DNA of 64,000 nucleotides. Source: Protonemura montana (Eukaryota; Arthropoda; Insecta; Plecoptera; Nemouridae). How positions within the stretch are numbered: the first letter of the stretch is position 1; every line of letters starts with the position of its first letter. The notes under the pieces are model-generated. The model did no database searches. It saw only the letters and a program-made list of their open reading frames with translations, and was not told where the DNA came from. A program made the translations under genes and the position numbers. Location: assembly GCA_947568835.1 (NCBI GenBank), contig OX387603.1:4255701-4319700 (forward strand). Direction: 5' to 3'. Of the stretch, positions 30,379 to 43,080 are shown one piece after another.

Positions 30379-31900
30379 TAACCAATCAATCTAGTGGTGC
30401 CAAAATGTGAGCCAATGACTTTCACGCAAGCTCGCGGATTTAACCGCTTTGAAACGTTCGGTTCAAGTCAATCTTTGCAGAAACTTGGCCAAACCCCCAA
30501 GCATTCTCAAGACGAAATGATGCATAGCGCGGTCGTTTGTTCGGTGATTTATTCCATCTGTGTTCCTCGTATTTCAGTTTTCAAGTACCAAATGGTAAAA
30601 GAGTCGATCAATCTTGTTTCGCTATTATTTCGCTTGGCATGTCATGGCACGATGGCGTTCATTAGCTTTTTTTCTGAGAGGCAACAAACCAATTTTAATT
30701 AACTTTGAGTTTGCTAAGAATATTGATATGTTTGAATAGGATTACGTCTACTTAGAGCAATGATTTTATTTCTGGCTATTATTTAAAAAAAACTAGATAA
30801 ACTGTAACAAAAATTGAACGTGTAAAGCATAAGCCAGTCGAAATCACGGCTTATTTTCTAGGGAGTGAATTTCAGGAAGGCCTTGAAGACATTTTTTCTT
30901 CAAAAATTTGACAGCTTTATTAATTTCTAGGGCTAAATTCTACTGTATACATTTTTAGTATTTGTACCAACCAAACCAAATTCCAAGCCACATCGTTTTG
31001 GATCCAACTCTACTCGGTCATCATCTTCACGATCGCGGAATTCACAAATCACAGGGGCAGGATATTTCCCTCGGGACCTCCTCCTCTCCCCCTCCCCCGC
31101 CCGTCCTTCCTCCCTGAGGCAGAGCACACCGATCCTTGTAACTGAGTTACTCCCAAAGTTTAGACGAACGCAATGAAACCAAAACAAGTGCTACTCGATT
31201 AGCGTCCTCCGAGTCGGCGGTCTGATTTCCGCCTCCGGTCGTTGCCTGCAAAACGCCTCCCCTATCAGAGCGCGGTGGTTGAAACGAGGTTATCAACTCA
31301 TATCAATTCATGACGGTCTTGCAGACATTTCAAATAAACTATGATTTGAAGTTGCAAATTTGTATATGTGTATGTTGCCTATTGCAGCGATGGGTTATCT
31401 TTGTGCATATGGGACCACATTTTCTTACATAGGGCGACCAGTGAAAAGTGCACTAGTGCAGCCGGGTTTTCTGTGATCTGTTAAGTGATTAACAGACCGT
31501 TAACAGAGAAAAGACATCTCATTGGATGTTGCCAAGCAAACAACAAGTTAACGGATTGTTAGGTTTTGAACAGGCCACTGAAAAAACCGGTCAAAGTCCA
31601 TATAAGAACCTTTTAAAGTTAAAAATCAGTTTGTAAAACAGAAGGAACAAAAAATTAGTATTGAGGATTTGTTTGTCAATGGTTTATTCTACTTACTCTT
31701 CTTTTTCGAGCCGGAAACGGCTGTTTTGCAAAATATATACAACATCCAAATTAAAATTCATTTTGAAACACGGGATGCATAAAAAAGATAGCAAAAGAAA
31801 TGTGACGAATGACTACTAGATGTCAGATTGACATAAGAGAAAATGATCCCAACCCCCTCCACACTCACACTAATGTGAAATAATATTTTCCAAGAGCAAC
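30379..31900. other. No gene recognised
   Basis: A pyrimidine-rich CpG stretch lies at 31075-31125. Small ORFs at 30394-30702 (+) and 30933-31187 (-) have no recognisable domain. Confidence 0.45.
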
Positions 31901-31909
31901 ATCAGTCGG

Positions 31910-31917
31910 TGACGTCA
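31910..31917. promoter_or_regulatory. Consensus CRE palindrome
   Basis: A perfect TGACGTCA, with a related TGACATCA at about 31960. Isolated from any called gene. Confidence 0.3.
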
Positions 31918-32354
31918 CGACAACGTGCCTGACAGCAACAGCTGTTTTCGACAGCGTTATGACATCACACTGTGTGGTCCCGACCGAATCAACAGGATCG
32001 AGTTGCTGTGGCAACACTCTGCTGCATTCGAAGCATCTATCCTCGAGGATGAGATGGTAATTATGTGATGCTTGCTGATATCAAGTTATCGGTGAAGGGA
32101 AGGATGAGTACAAGCTCTGAACAGACTCGGAGATAATGTTAGTAACAAAATAAAACACCTTTGACCAAATTTAGTGAAGTAGATATATTTTTTTAGTTTT
32201 TTTTTTCTGAGTCCTTCCGGTTAATTTTGTTAGTGTGGTATGGACCGAACCGACTTCACTTCTTATAAAAGTCATATAACAAAATTACCAGAAAATACCT
32301 TACCGGGATATTCTACAGTTGGGTTTTAATGATGTCAATACCACATCTAATGAG

Positions 32355-32815
32355 TGATTGATTTGTGGTGTTTAACGACGCATTTTTTTAACAACGTGCC
32401 ATGTGGCACTGGTCTAATGGCGTCGGTGAATTGGTGAGTGATGATGAGTGTGATGATGAACCTAACCTAGCCTAGAAGGGAGGAGGGGAAACCCAGTGCC
32501 GGCACATAGCCTACTCCTGTCGAAGAGCACCAAGGGGACCACCGGCTTAACGTCCCTTCCGAAGGATAAAACAATGCGGAAGGATAGAATTCCTCCACAA
32601 ATCCATGCTGTCGAGAGGTTGATAAGCAAGACGAGTGAAGTTGTTGTACTAATTTTCATCACCCCAACCTTTCTCCCGAACAAAACTAGTCATGTGTATG
32701 ATGATCACCCATTCAATACCTGACTCAGCGCAGTGTTGCTTAACTTCAGTGATCTTCGGTGATCTTCGGTGATCTTCGGTGATTTTCAGTGATCTTCAGG
32801 GACTGGCGTTTGGAG
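32355..32815 (-). mobile_element. 5S-derived SINE with a decamer expansion in the head
   Basis: The terminus (GTGTTTAACGACGC on the plus strand) and body are complete. At the head end a 10-bp unit ATCTTCGGTG is repeated about five times (32748-32800). This is an expansion of the 5S-like CACCGAAG block. Confidence 0.85.
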
Positions 32816-33039
32816 TGATATGGTAAACATCAAAAATACAAATCACAAATTTCTATTACACAACAGAGTCTAAAAGAATTGACTCCATGCCACTCGATTT
32901 ACAATAACCAAATATTGTTTTATTGGTCTCATATTTTAAAAGCATTTTTGTAACAATCATCGATTTCACCGTTACAAAAATAATGTGAACTCCTTGTTTA
33001 CCAATTCACATTCATCGCAGAATTCTCCAATCATTTTCA

Positions 33040-33140
33040 TCCGTGACAAAATACCCCATTTTCCCGCCAGAGTATACCAGCGGTCGTGCCAGTGCAGCGC
33101 TCTCTCGCCGTCTTGGAAAACTACCACGAGACTAGACCGG
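33040..33140 (+). other. Candidate noncoding exon end (splice donor)
   Basis: Locally GC-rich sequence ends in GACTAGACCG|GTAAGTG, a near-consensus donor at 33141. No coding frame with homology is seen. It could be an upstream exon of a gene on the plus strand, for example Di-Ras, but nothing ties it to one. Confidence 0.2.
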
Positions 33141-34009
33141 TAAGTGAACACGCTACCTTACCACGCACTGCTCTCAGCCCCCACCCCTGACCATCACATG
33201 ATCCACCCCTTCACCAACTTAACCTACCCTCAAAAGGTCAAGGTTTGGCCGTGATATATCTCCATTGAACCGTACGTTGACAACGTTGCCAAATTGCGTG
33301 CAGTTCATTGATAACTTATTAGCATCAAGTCATTATGAGAATTTGTTCCTGCACCGTTTTTCATGTTGGGAAATGCACATTAATTGCGTGATTGCTACGC
33401 ATATTTTCTCAAGAAAATCACTCTGGATCTGCGAGTGGTGGATACCGAGCCTGAGAATTTTAGTCACAGTCAAAGAAGCCAAATAGAAGAAGCCACATTC
33501 TTCAGCCGCGGCTTTCTTAAACGCTAAGCTACCTTAAATAAACGCCATAACCACTGTCTTGCACAGGAATAACTTGTAAACAAAAGAAGACATCCACCCA
33601 AGTAGCCGGGTGAAAACAAAAGTTTTGCCTCACAATTCTGAAGCAACCCCTGGATTGATGGTCCCCATGAGGATAGACTTATCGTGTTGTAACTGGCAGG
33701 CTGTGACTATGGCATGTAAAATACCAAAATAGAAACCAAATTTTGCAATCTAATTCGTGTGATGGGTCGACTCTGCTATAAGTCCGTCGCAACTCTGCAG
33801 GGATGACGATCAAGCGCACGAGAAAATGCAAAATTCGGTGATGTTCCGTGCATTTCAGGCGCCAATCAAGTCGGTCATCGGGACGCTACTGCAATTAAAA
33901 TATCTGCTCTTGCCTCGAATAAACTAATATTCCACAAGATATGGAAGCCCACTGGTTCTCCAGTTATGTCGTCATAGGGGATGGTTAGATTTATTATTAT
34001 TATTATTTT

Positions 34010-34448
34010 GTGGTGTTTAACGACGCACTGTTTTGACAACTGGCCATGCGGCACTGGTCTAATGGCGTCGGTGAATGAGTGGATGATGATGAGGATGATG
34101 ATGAACCTAATCTAGCCGAGAAGGGAGGAGGTGAAACCCGATGCCGGCACGTAGCCTACTTCTGGCGAAGAGCACCAAGGCGACCACCAGCTTAACGTCC
34201 CTTCCGAAGAACGGTACAACTCGAACAGTAGAATTCCTCCACAAATCCATGCTGTTGAGAGGTTGATAAGCAAGGCGAATGAAGTTGCTGTACTAACTTT
34301 CATCCCTCCAACCTCTCTCCCGAACAGAACTGGTCATGTGTATGATGGTCACCCATCCAGTACCTGACTCAGCGCAGTGTTGCTTAACTTCGGTGATCGA
34401 ACGAGAACCGGTGTTTCTAACACGCCAAACCGTTCGGTGGGATGGTTA
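34010..34448 (-). mobile_element. 5S-derived SINE, full length
   Basis: An (ATT)n tail at 33990-34008 precedes GTGGTGTTTAACGACGC. The body is intact through CATCCAGTACCTGACTCAGC and the head GTTGCTTAACTTCGGTGATC, to CGCCAAACCGTTCGGTGG. This shows that the head begins with the CGAACGGTTTGGCGTGTT block. Confidence 0.9.
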
Positions 34449-35377
34449 GAGGCCAAACGAGCGTTGTTAGAGCATTTCCAATCTCTCCAGTTTGCAGTCC
34501 AAAATATTACTATTTTCAACCCCTTCCTGGGTCCAAAACGGATTCATTCAAAGAAAAGCCAGCTTAAAAGCGGATTCCGAAGCAAAGTCATGCCCAGAGG
34601 GTCAATGTAGCCCAGCTCATGCCCAGAGGTTCCATCCAGCCCAGCTCATGCACAGATGGCTTTCGTCATGAATGACCACGACCTGAGCCGGGCAGGGCTG
34701 GCTCGTCCCGGAATCAATACTTGTGGCGTTGCCATGACTACGACCGGCTCCCGGTGTGTGACGTCAGCGTTGGGCTGAGTTGGCGGGACTCGGTGGTACC
34801 AACTTGTCGACTGCAGGCTAGCGGGTTTTAGAGGTTCATGAATGGAGACGTGATAGCGGTCACTGGGGTGAGGCGTCAGACTGGGAAACAAGTGGGCGTC
34901 TTGAGCTGGCTCGCGGCTGACGTTGCCGGACAAGAATTCTTGCCGACAATCATTACGAGTTTCTGGCATTTTTATTTGAAAGCTATTTGTATTTATTGAT
35001 AGGTAAAAAAAAAAAAAATGATTATAAATTGGCATTTCAATTGCAAATTAGCTCCCAGTTTTTTCTATGTTTTGTCTTTGCAACTTTATTTCCCTTCTCC
35101 CCCTTCGATTTAATTTAAATTTTTGTCCATCTCTTCCAAATCTGATTTTTTTCCTACTGTATCTTTCTCCATTCGTTTTCCAACTTTTTCAAGGTCTGTA
35201 TTGTAATTCTTTCTAAAACTCTTACTGCTAATTTTTAATAGATTTTCCTAAAAAAATTGATAAACTTTTCACATATTTTTTAAGCCAGCATCTCAATCGG
35301 TTCTTCCAAAAAGTTTCATTTTCATTTTGTGAGTCTTTGCAACTCATTTTTAACATATTTCTACTGATTGTTATTTG

Positions 35378-36429
35378 TCACAAACCCAACCCTCATGCAA
35401 CACTGTCACAAACCCAACCCTCATGCAACACTGTCACGAACCCAACCCTCAGGCAACACTGTCACGAACCCAACCCTCATGCAACACTGTCACAAACCCA
35501 ACCCTCATGCAACACTGTCACGAACCCAACCCTCATGCAACACTGTCACAAACCCAACCCTCATGCAACACTGTCACGAACCCAACCCTCATGCAACATT
35601 GTCACAAACCCAACCCTCATGCAACACTGTCACAAACCCAACCCTCATGCAACACTGTCACGAACCTAATCAACCTCATGCAACACTGTCACGAACCCAA
35701 CCCTCATGCAACACTGTCACGAACCCAACCCTCATGCAACACTGTCACAAACCCAACCCTCATGCAACACTGTCACGAACCCAACCCTCATGCAACACTG
35801 TCACGAACCCAACCCTCATGCAACACTGTCACAAACCCAACCCTCATGCAACACTGTCACGAACCCAACCCTCATGCAACACTGTCACAAACCTAACCCT
35901 CATGCAACACTGTCACAAACCCAACCCTCATGCAACACTGTCACAAACCTAATCAACCTCATGCAACACTGTCACGAACCCAACCCTCATGCAACACTGT
36001 CACAAACCCAACCCTCATGCAACACTGTCACGAACCCAACCCTCATGCAACACTGTCACGAACCCAACCCTCATGCAACACTGTCACAAACCCAACCCTC
36101 ATGCAACACTGTCACGAACCCAACCCTCATGCAACACTGTCACGAACCCAACCCTCATGCAACACTGTCACGAACCCAACCCTCATGCAACACTGTCACG
36201 AACCCAACCCTCATGCAACACTGTCACAAACCCAACCCTCATGCAACACTGTCACAAACCTAATCAACCTCATGCAACACTGTCACGAACCCAACCCTCA
36301 TGCAACACTGTCACGAACCCAATCAACCTCATGCAACACTGTCACGAACCCAACCCTCATGCAACACTGTCGCAAACCCAACCCTCATGCAACACTGTCA
36401 CAAACCCAACCCTCATGCAACACTGTCGC
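35378..36429 (+). repeat. Minisatellite, 28-bp unit, about 37 copies
   Basis: The unit is CACRAACCCAACCCTCATGC plus AACACTGT. A 31-bp variant with CCTAATCAACCTC recurs at 35665, 35948 and 36259, spaced 283 and 311 bp, with a related CCCAATCAACC variant near 36320. This indicates a higher-order period of 10-11 units. Because 28 is not a multiple of 3 and the unit lacks stops, overlapping ORFs run through all three frames. They are artefacts. Confidence 0.97.
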
Positions 36430-36774
36430 CAGGTAAATAATGCAAACCGGATGACTCCACGTGGCCGGGTTTTAATCAAGAGAGCTCAACCAACACGGGT
36501 CGATAAAGTAGACGAGCTCATTAGCGACAGAGCATATTCATATCTCATTGCAACATGCATGGATAGCGGGGACAGGACGTGGGTGAAATGCACGCGCCAC
36601 CGCCACCACGAGTTTACCCCTAGCTACTTCACGTGAAGCAATAGAGGTGCTAGAGTATTTTTTATTTAGCACCCTGTACCAGTATGTCAAGGGTTGTCCA
36701 TGTCATTGTTGAACTTTGATGTTGTCCCTGTGGATATTTGCGGGACAAGCTTGTGATGAAGATTTCTTAGCACC

Positions 36775-37176
36775 GGACGGTTTGGCTTGTTCGAAACACC
36801 GGTTCTAGTTAGATCACCGAAGTTAAGCAACACTGAGCTGGGTCAGGTATTGGATGGGTGATCATCATACACATGATCAGTTCTGTTCGGGAGAGAGGTT
36901 GGAGGGATGAAAGTTAAGCAACACTGCGCTGGGTCAGGTATTGGATCGGTGATCATCATACACATGACCAGTTCTGTTTGGGAGAGAGGTTGGAGGGATG
37001 AAAGTTAAGCAACACTGCGCTGAGTCAGGTATTGGATGGTTGACCATCATACACATGACTAGTTCTGTTCGGGAGAGAGGTTGAAGGGATGAAAGTTAGT
37101 ACAGCAACTTCACTCGTCTTGCTTATCAACCTCTCGACAGCATGTATTTTTGGAAGAATCCTGCTGTTCGAGTTAA
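36775..37176 (+). mobile_element. 5S-derived SINE with triplicated unit, 3'-truncated
   Basis: GTTAAGCAACACTG recurs at 36822, 36913 and 37004, a 91-bp period. The junction is the same as at 15821-16290. The body stops after CCTGCTGTTCGAGTT, without the terminus. Confidence 0.88.
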
Positions 37177-37786
37177 GCTTGCTGAAACAGATTTTACCAA
37201 ACTCAACTAAAGAATAAAAAATAGGATTCTGTTCTCGGATCACTAGAAAAAGAAGGTGGAGGTGTTAAAACCCCCTTAAAGAAGTCGAGAGAAGCCTCGA
37301 GAGTAGCCAGCACCCATTGCTTGTTATTTTCATTACCACTAAGGGTCACAAAAATGCATGCAAGTTGTGGCAAGAAGGTCTTTAAGTGTGAAGAGCCGTG
37401 TACAGCTCGATGAAAACCAATGTCACCAGCTGATAATAAAAGTTTTTTAAAATAATATCTTGAAGCGTTTCCAAGTTATTGAAAGCGAACTGACCAAATA
37501 TTGTGTCATGCTCAGGACATTTCTTGGGTCCTAATGATATGCATCTCCCGATATATATAATAAAAACTCAAATGCCATTCCGCATCACGCAACTCTTCAA
37601 CTTTAACCAATCATGTTAATCATAAAATTGCTCCTATATATATATACTTCTTGAACTGAAACCGCGTTGAAATATTCTACAACCTCAACTCATGCAACTT
37701 GCCGATACCGCAACCGCTTGCTTGATTTGAATAAACGCTTGCATGACCGACGATCAGCTCACGAAGAACAAAATACCCACCGCAGT

Positions 37787-37858
37787 TATGTGGTGGTCGA
37801 GGCTAAGCAGCACTACGCTGAATCGGCTGTTGGGTGGGTGACCACAGGTACATTGCGG
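37787..37858 (+). repeat. Isolated 5S rRNA-like fragment
   Basis: GGTCGAGGCTAAGCAGCACT and GTTGGGTGGGTGACCACAGG resemble the 5S internal promoter segment. Neither SINE body nor full-length 5S flanks are present, so it is not a functional 5S gene. Confidence 0.55.
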
Positions 37859-39764
37859 CTAGAAGTATGTACATATCTGGAACTCTGGCAGCATAGCGAA
37901 GGATTCATAAATAAGAGAAACGACGCACTTTTCTTTATAGCAATCTATTGGCCTCTTCGTGGAGGAATCTGCGAATGCTCCTTCGGAAGTGATAAGTTAA
38001 ACTACTTTTACAGATCAAATTTAAACAAGAAAATCATGTTCTTTTTGGGTTCCCGACAAAAAATAAACATTTAAATTGATTAGAGCTCATTTAATATCAC
38101 AAAAATGTATTACAATTTTTCGGCAACGACCTCCCTTTATCTATTCCTGTATTTCGCTCCCCAACTCTACCGCCTGTCACAAAAACCGAACCAGTTGTCA
38201 AGACCGTAATCCTCTAGACACATCCCATTTTGATCGAATATTCTACGACCCTCGTCTCTGACAATATCAAGAATCCTCAGCGGAGACACTAACATCCTGC
38301 GTTCGCGAGAGCGCCCAGCACCCCACGTTCGTAATCAGCCCAGCTTGTTTTCGTGCTATCAAGTTGGCAACGACTACTCCGTGACGTCGGCGGCGACGTA
38401 CACGCTGTCTATCTCAAAGGGCAAACACGAAACCTCGAGTGGCAGGGGCGCTCTTAGCAATCGAGTATTGGAGCCTCTGTGCGTTGTGTACGTGCATTTA
38501 CTGTGCCTTCCCTCAGAGCCAACGTTTTAGTGATTAACATAGGGGCTCCGGTTGTGAGGACTCGTTACCTATTAAAGGTAGGTGCACGTACGTGTTTTAT
38601 AGGGTTAGTTGGCCCTTGGGGCTAGTTTTTGGGCGGTACATTGTGTGTTGGCCTTGTCGTTTCGGCCGGCGTTTATTAGTTACCTGGCTGCTAATGGGGG
38701 TGGAAAAATTGTTGCAAGGGCAGTTTTTTTTTTTTGCTGCTTTGTGTTGATGAAAAGGATGATGTAGAGTATTTACTTTTACAGATAATTTTGTTATTGA
38801 ACAGGTGCTAAGATGGGGAGACTGAACGATTTCGCGATTTGCAAAAATGTATCAAATTGAAATATCGTTTGATATTAAATATCTAAACTTTTAATTGACG
38901 AAACTGGTTTTTATCAAAGTAAATAATAGGAACACGATAATTTAAATGTATTTTTTTTCATTGTACATTGCAATATCTCGACCTTGGCAGTGGATTTTTA
39001 GCACCCTAATTATCTTAGGTAAACTTATTGAATTAAAGGACTTATACCTGTTTTAAGTGGTAGATACCATACTTTACAGAGGTGAATTCTATTTTCCTCC
39101 ACATGACTTTGACAGGACAGTGTCCTCAAGAACAACATCATTCATGGACTCGAATTCAAAGCATATATCTCCTAGAATTGTTGCGTATTGATTTAGTATT
39201 AAACAAGCCGCATGTAAAAAAACATTGTAAAAAATTGTAAACATTGTAAAAAAACGGAATTTCAAATTAAGACAATGTCAAATTTTATGCAATATAAATG
39301 AATGGTAGTGACAATCATAGTACATTTATGATGTAAAAAATTTGTTCTTTGTGCTTTTATTACAAAATCCAGCCAAATAAACATTTAAATCCTCTTTGCA
39401 TGCAAACACCATTCGTCCTCCATGTGCTGTCCACAACGGAAACAATTTTTTCCGTTTAATTATTTAAATCTCGGCGTTATGGATTGTGCACATTGGCGAT
39501 CTGCCCGCTACTTTTTGGGGGCGCCAGGAGCGTCGATTCAGACAACCGTCAGGCCAAACAAAACATATTCAAGTTCATGTTAGTGTGGACTTCATATCAG
39601 TGTGTCTTCGACTTCCCTCTGGGACAATACCAAGGATGTGGACGCCGTGGGGACCACGCTGATAGCAAATAGCTCGAGTTATCAGTCAAGGTTGACACAT
39701 CCACGATTTGAGTTCAACAACAAACTGACCATGACACCAAATTGTTTGGGGAATTTTGAATAAA
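37859..39764. other. No gene recognised
   Basis: AT-rich, with a GC-richer stretch at 38280-38480 containing a TGACGTCGG site. No supported exon. Confidence 0.45.
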
Positions 39765-39840
39765 AGTGACTCGATCACCAAAGTTAAGCAGCATTTTGGT
39801 GAAGCCGCTTAGCGGATAGGTGACCGCCATATACACGGCC
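39765..39840 (+). repeat. 5S-like fragment upstream of the head array
   Basis: CTCGATCACCAAAGTTAAGC, AGCATTTTGG, GATAGGTGACCGCC: a diverged head not in register with the array that follows. Confidence 0.6.
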
Positions 39841-39907
39841 ATTTTCTCGTACAGAACGTGTTCCTCGTAGTTCAGGTACTTTAGGGTTTTAGGGTTCAGG
39901 GTTTCAT

Positions 39908-40735
39908 GTGTTGGAAACATCGGGTCTCGTGAGATCACCGAAGTTAGGCAACACTGCGCTGGGTCAGGTATTGGATGGGTGACCACTGAACGGTTTGGCA
40001 TGTTGGAAACACCGGTCCTCGTGAGATCACCGAAGTTTAGCAACACTGCGCTAGGTCAGGTGTTGGATGGGTGACCACTGAACGGTTTGGCGTGTTGGAA
40101 ACATCGGGTCTCATGAGATCACCGAAGTTAAGCAACACTGTGCTAGGTCAGGTGTTGGATGGGTGACCACTGAACGGTTTGGCGTGTTGGAAACATCGGG
40201 TCTCATGAGATCACCGAAGTTAAGCAACACTGTGCTAGGTCAGGTATTGGATGGGTGACCACTGAACGGTTTGGCGTGTTGGAAACATCGGGTCTCATGA
40301 GATCACCGAAGTTAAGCAACACTGTGCTAGGTCAGGTATTGGGTGGGTGACCACTGAACGGTTTGGCGTGTTGGAAACATCGGTCCTCGATAGATCACCG
40401 AAGTTGAGCAACACTGTGCTAGGTCAGGTATTGGATGGGTGACCACTGAATGGTTTGGCGTGTTGGAAACATCGGTTCTCGTGAGATCACCGAAGTTAAG
40501 CAACACTGTGCTAGGTCAGGTATTGGATGGGTGACCACCGAACGGTTTGGCGTATTAGAAACACCGGTCCTCGTGAGATCACCAAAGTTAAGCAACACTG
40601 TGCTAGGTCAAGTATTGGGTGGGTGACCACTGGACGGTTTGGCGTGTTAGAAACATCGGTCCTCGTGAGATCACCGAAGTTAGGCATCACCGCTGAATGA
40701 GTTATTTGATAGTTTGAGAGATGAAAGTAATGCCT
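39908..40735 (+). repeat. Tandem array of nine 92-bp 5S-like SINE heads
   Basis: The block GTGTTGGAAACATC (or a close variant) starts at 39908, 40000, 40092, 40184, 40276, 40368, 40460, 40552 and 40644, exactly 92 bp apart with no indels. Each unit holds CTCGTGAGATCACCGAAGTT, AAGCAACACTG, GTCAGGTATTGGATGGGTGA, then CTGAACGGTTTGG. Inner units share TGTGCTAGGTCAGG variants, which suggests recent homogenisation. The last unit breaks down and passes into a SINE body. Confidence 0.95.
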
Positions 40736-41015
40736 GAATTATATTTTTCTCAACTTCTTAGATAAATAAGAGTTTAATCAATTGCCATGGCAACAACCAA
40801 TCAATTGATTTGTGGAGGAATACTATTGTTTGCATTGTACCGTCCTTAAGATGGGAAGTTAAGTCGGTGACAGGAGTTACAACGTGCCAGCACTGGGTTT
40901 CCCCTCCTCTCTTCTAGGCTAGGTTTGGTTATCCACTAATTTATCGATACCATTAGACCAGTGCCACATGGTCCGTGTACAAAACAATGCGTCGTTGAAC
41001 ACAACTATCAATCAA
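40736..41015 (+). mobile_element. 5S-derived SINE body downstream of the head array
   Basis: GATTTGTGGAGGAATACTAT, TTGTACCGTCC, CCCCTCCTCTCTTCTAGGCT, and the terminus AATGCGTCGTTGAACACAAC followed by TATCAATCAATC. It contains a chance X-box-like TTGCCATGGCAAC near 40781. Confidence 0.85.
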
Positions 41016-42838
41016 TCAACCGTACAGGGTAACGTTCAACCCTAATGCATCGACATGGTTCAGTGGGAACAATTCGAGGTGACCTAGTTTGGTCGTTAAG
41101 CACAAATATTTTATCAGTAAAGGTTAGAAAATATTCATCTTGAAGGCCTAATGGCGGCCAGAGGAGACTTCTTCTAAATATGTGTAGCCAAAATGTAATT
41201 CTTTGACTACAACACATGTATTGAAGATTCGGTTATAACCAAACCTACCTTTTCAGAACAGAACTGAAATAAAATAAATAAATTCACGCGACAGCTTCCA
41301 ATACCATTCAAATATCAACTTTCTAGTTTAAAACCAATAAGAAATTTGCTTAGAGGAAAATTCGCATTGATTAATACTTGTGGTTTAATTTTTATTTGCT
41401 GTCAACTACCGTCAAGTAATTGAAAAACGCACATTTCTACACCATGCACGGCTGAATTGTGATCCATGCAAGAACTGGGTCACATTGCTTGTGATAGATT
41501 GCTTGCCCCGTTCGGCCGTCGCAACCCCCGACGGACCACCCCCTGGCGCTGAATGACACACATTGACACGTCCTCCCTTATGTTCCACGTCTCAAGGGCT
41601 CTCACCACGTTATTTCAGAAACTCTCCCTCTGGCATTGGCCTGGAATGGTATGCTGCCTCAAAGAAGCCAGCCGAACCTAGCATGGAGCTGGTGGTGTTT
41701 GACTCAGGATCGGTCACCGCTAGCTCTGAATGGGTACTAACTACTTATGGAACTGAAATGTTAGCTGTCAGAATGTCGATGTCGATGGTTATATACTTAG
41801 CGGTCGATGAGTGACATGGTTAGAGAACTTTCCAGAGTAAGGATATCGAATCCTGGGGGTCCTGCCGTCAAATTTGACACCATGCCTGTTCGCCAACACC
41901 CGACAACGCACTTATTCCAATTGTCCCTTCAACTATGAGCCTAGAAATCAAAAAAGAAAAACAATGGAAAGTAAACTTGTATTGCTTCATGGAGGTGCAC
42001 GTGCTCTTCTCGCTCATTCAGCTGGTGACAGGCACTTGTGTGCGGCTTGAAGCAAGACAATTGTAGATAATTCATTTGTGTTGTTACGTCACTGTAGAGA
42101 GTCATGATTGGCGAGGAGAGAGTCCGGTAGTGAGCGACATGTTTAATTAATTGAATGGGCGCCAGATGTGATATGAATATGTTTGCAAGTATTCACTACC
42201 GCCGCATTTGTCGCTACTGGCGATGGATCGAGCGTCTGGCAGTGGGCACAGTTAAAATGCTGATGTTTTGGTGAAGATCAGTGAATTTTGCGTTCTGGTA
42301 ATAAAAATGTCAATGTTGCCAGATTAAACTGTTTTAAAGTAATGAAAATATCCATAGCAACAAATTTTAGTTGGTTAAAATTATGGCATTGCTAAAGTAA
42401 TTTTGATTGAAAACAAATAATTAACCAAACATACATAAATTCGAGTCACCACTTGAATGATTGTATAGGATCTACCAGTGAGAATGTTTTGCTACACAGC
42501 TGTCTTGACTTTTTAACCCAAGCAATGGTAAATTGTCAGTTGTTCTGTTTTTTTAGTGAAGTGATTCTAGTTGATAAAAGACTGACTTTTAAGCAGATAC
42601 CAAAAAATAAAATTTGAATATTTTGCTATGTTTGCGTTCTCTAATAGAAATAATTGTATTTTTCGTGTTGCCAGCGTTCCGTGGAAAATTCTTGCCGCAT
42701 CCGCTTTAACGTAAAACTATTAATTTAAAAGAGAGAGGAGAAAATCTTTAGGTTCACATACCTAAAATTTAAACATGTTTGGTTGTCAGTTCCTGACAAA
42801 GTGCGGCTCTCTGCGAAGGGTTACCGCCAAGACTCCTG
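41016..42838. other. No gene recognised
   Basis: Includes an 83-codon plus-strand ORF (41563-41814) without a recognisable domain, and a weakly tRNA-like stretch (GACATGGTTAGAGAACTTTC, GGATATCGAATCC) at 41813-41860 that may be another SINE. Confidence 0.4.
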
Positions 42839-42839
42839 A

Positions 42840-43080
42840 TTGATCCCTGTGACACCCCCACCACCGGCACCAGATAGCAACCCCCACCTCTAGCCGGCGG
42901 GTGGCGGGGCGGGGGTGGTGTTAGGGGAGGGGTAGGAGTCTCTGAGCCAGCAGATCGAGCAACAGTTTTCCGACGACCTGCAAGTCGGGTATACGTGGAA
43001 AAGCTAGATTTCCCCCGCGCGAGTGTGCGTTGGAGTGCAGTGTGTGCATTTTCCGAGTGATTTACGTGCGTTTGTGTGTG
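42840..43080 (+). promoter_or_regulatory. GC-rich promoter-like segment
   Basis: A G/C-rich island (GGCGGGTGGCGGGGCGGGGG) is followed by CpG-containing sequence (CCCCCGCGCGAGTGTGCG). It stands out from the AT-rich surroundings. It could be the promoter of the Di-Ras gene, whose first coding exon has an upstream acceptor and so needs a 5' exon, but no donor can be fixed. Confidence 0.25.

Noticed and set aside
34646..35035. 129-codon minus-strand ORF
   Set aside because: No recognisable domain. The N-terminal part is translated from a poly(A) and AT-rich stretch.
35368..36636. Overlapping ORFs of 110-215 codons in all forward frames
   Set aside because: The 28-bp unit has no stop in any forward frame, so every frame encodes the same three peptides in rotation. 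No gene features.
39908..40735. Functional 5S rRNA gene cluster
   Set aside because: Units are 92 bp and lack the 5' and 3' stems of a 120-nt 5S RNA. They merge into a SINE body.
40781..40794. X-box-like palindrome
   Set aside because: It lies inside a SINE body and is not conserved in other copies, so it is probably chance.
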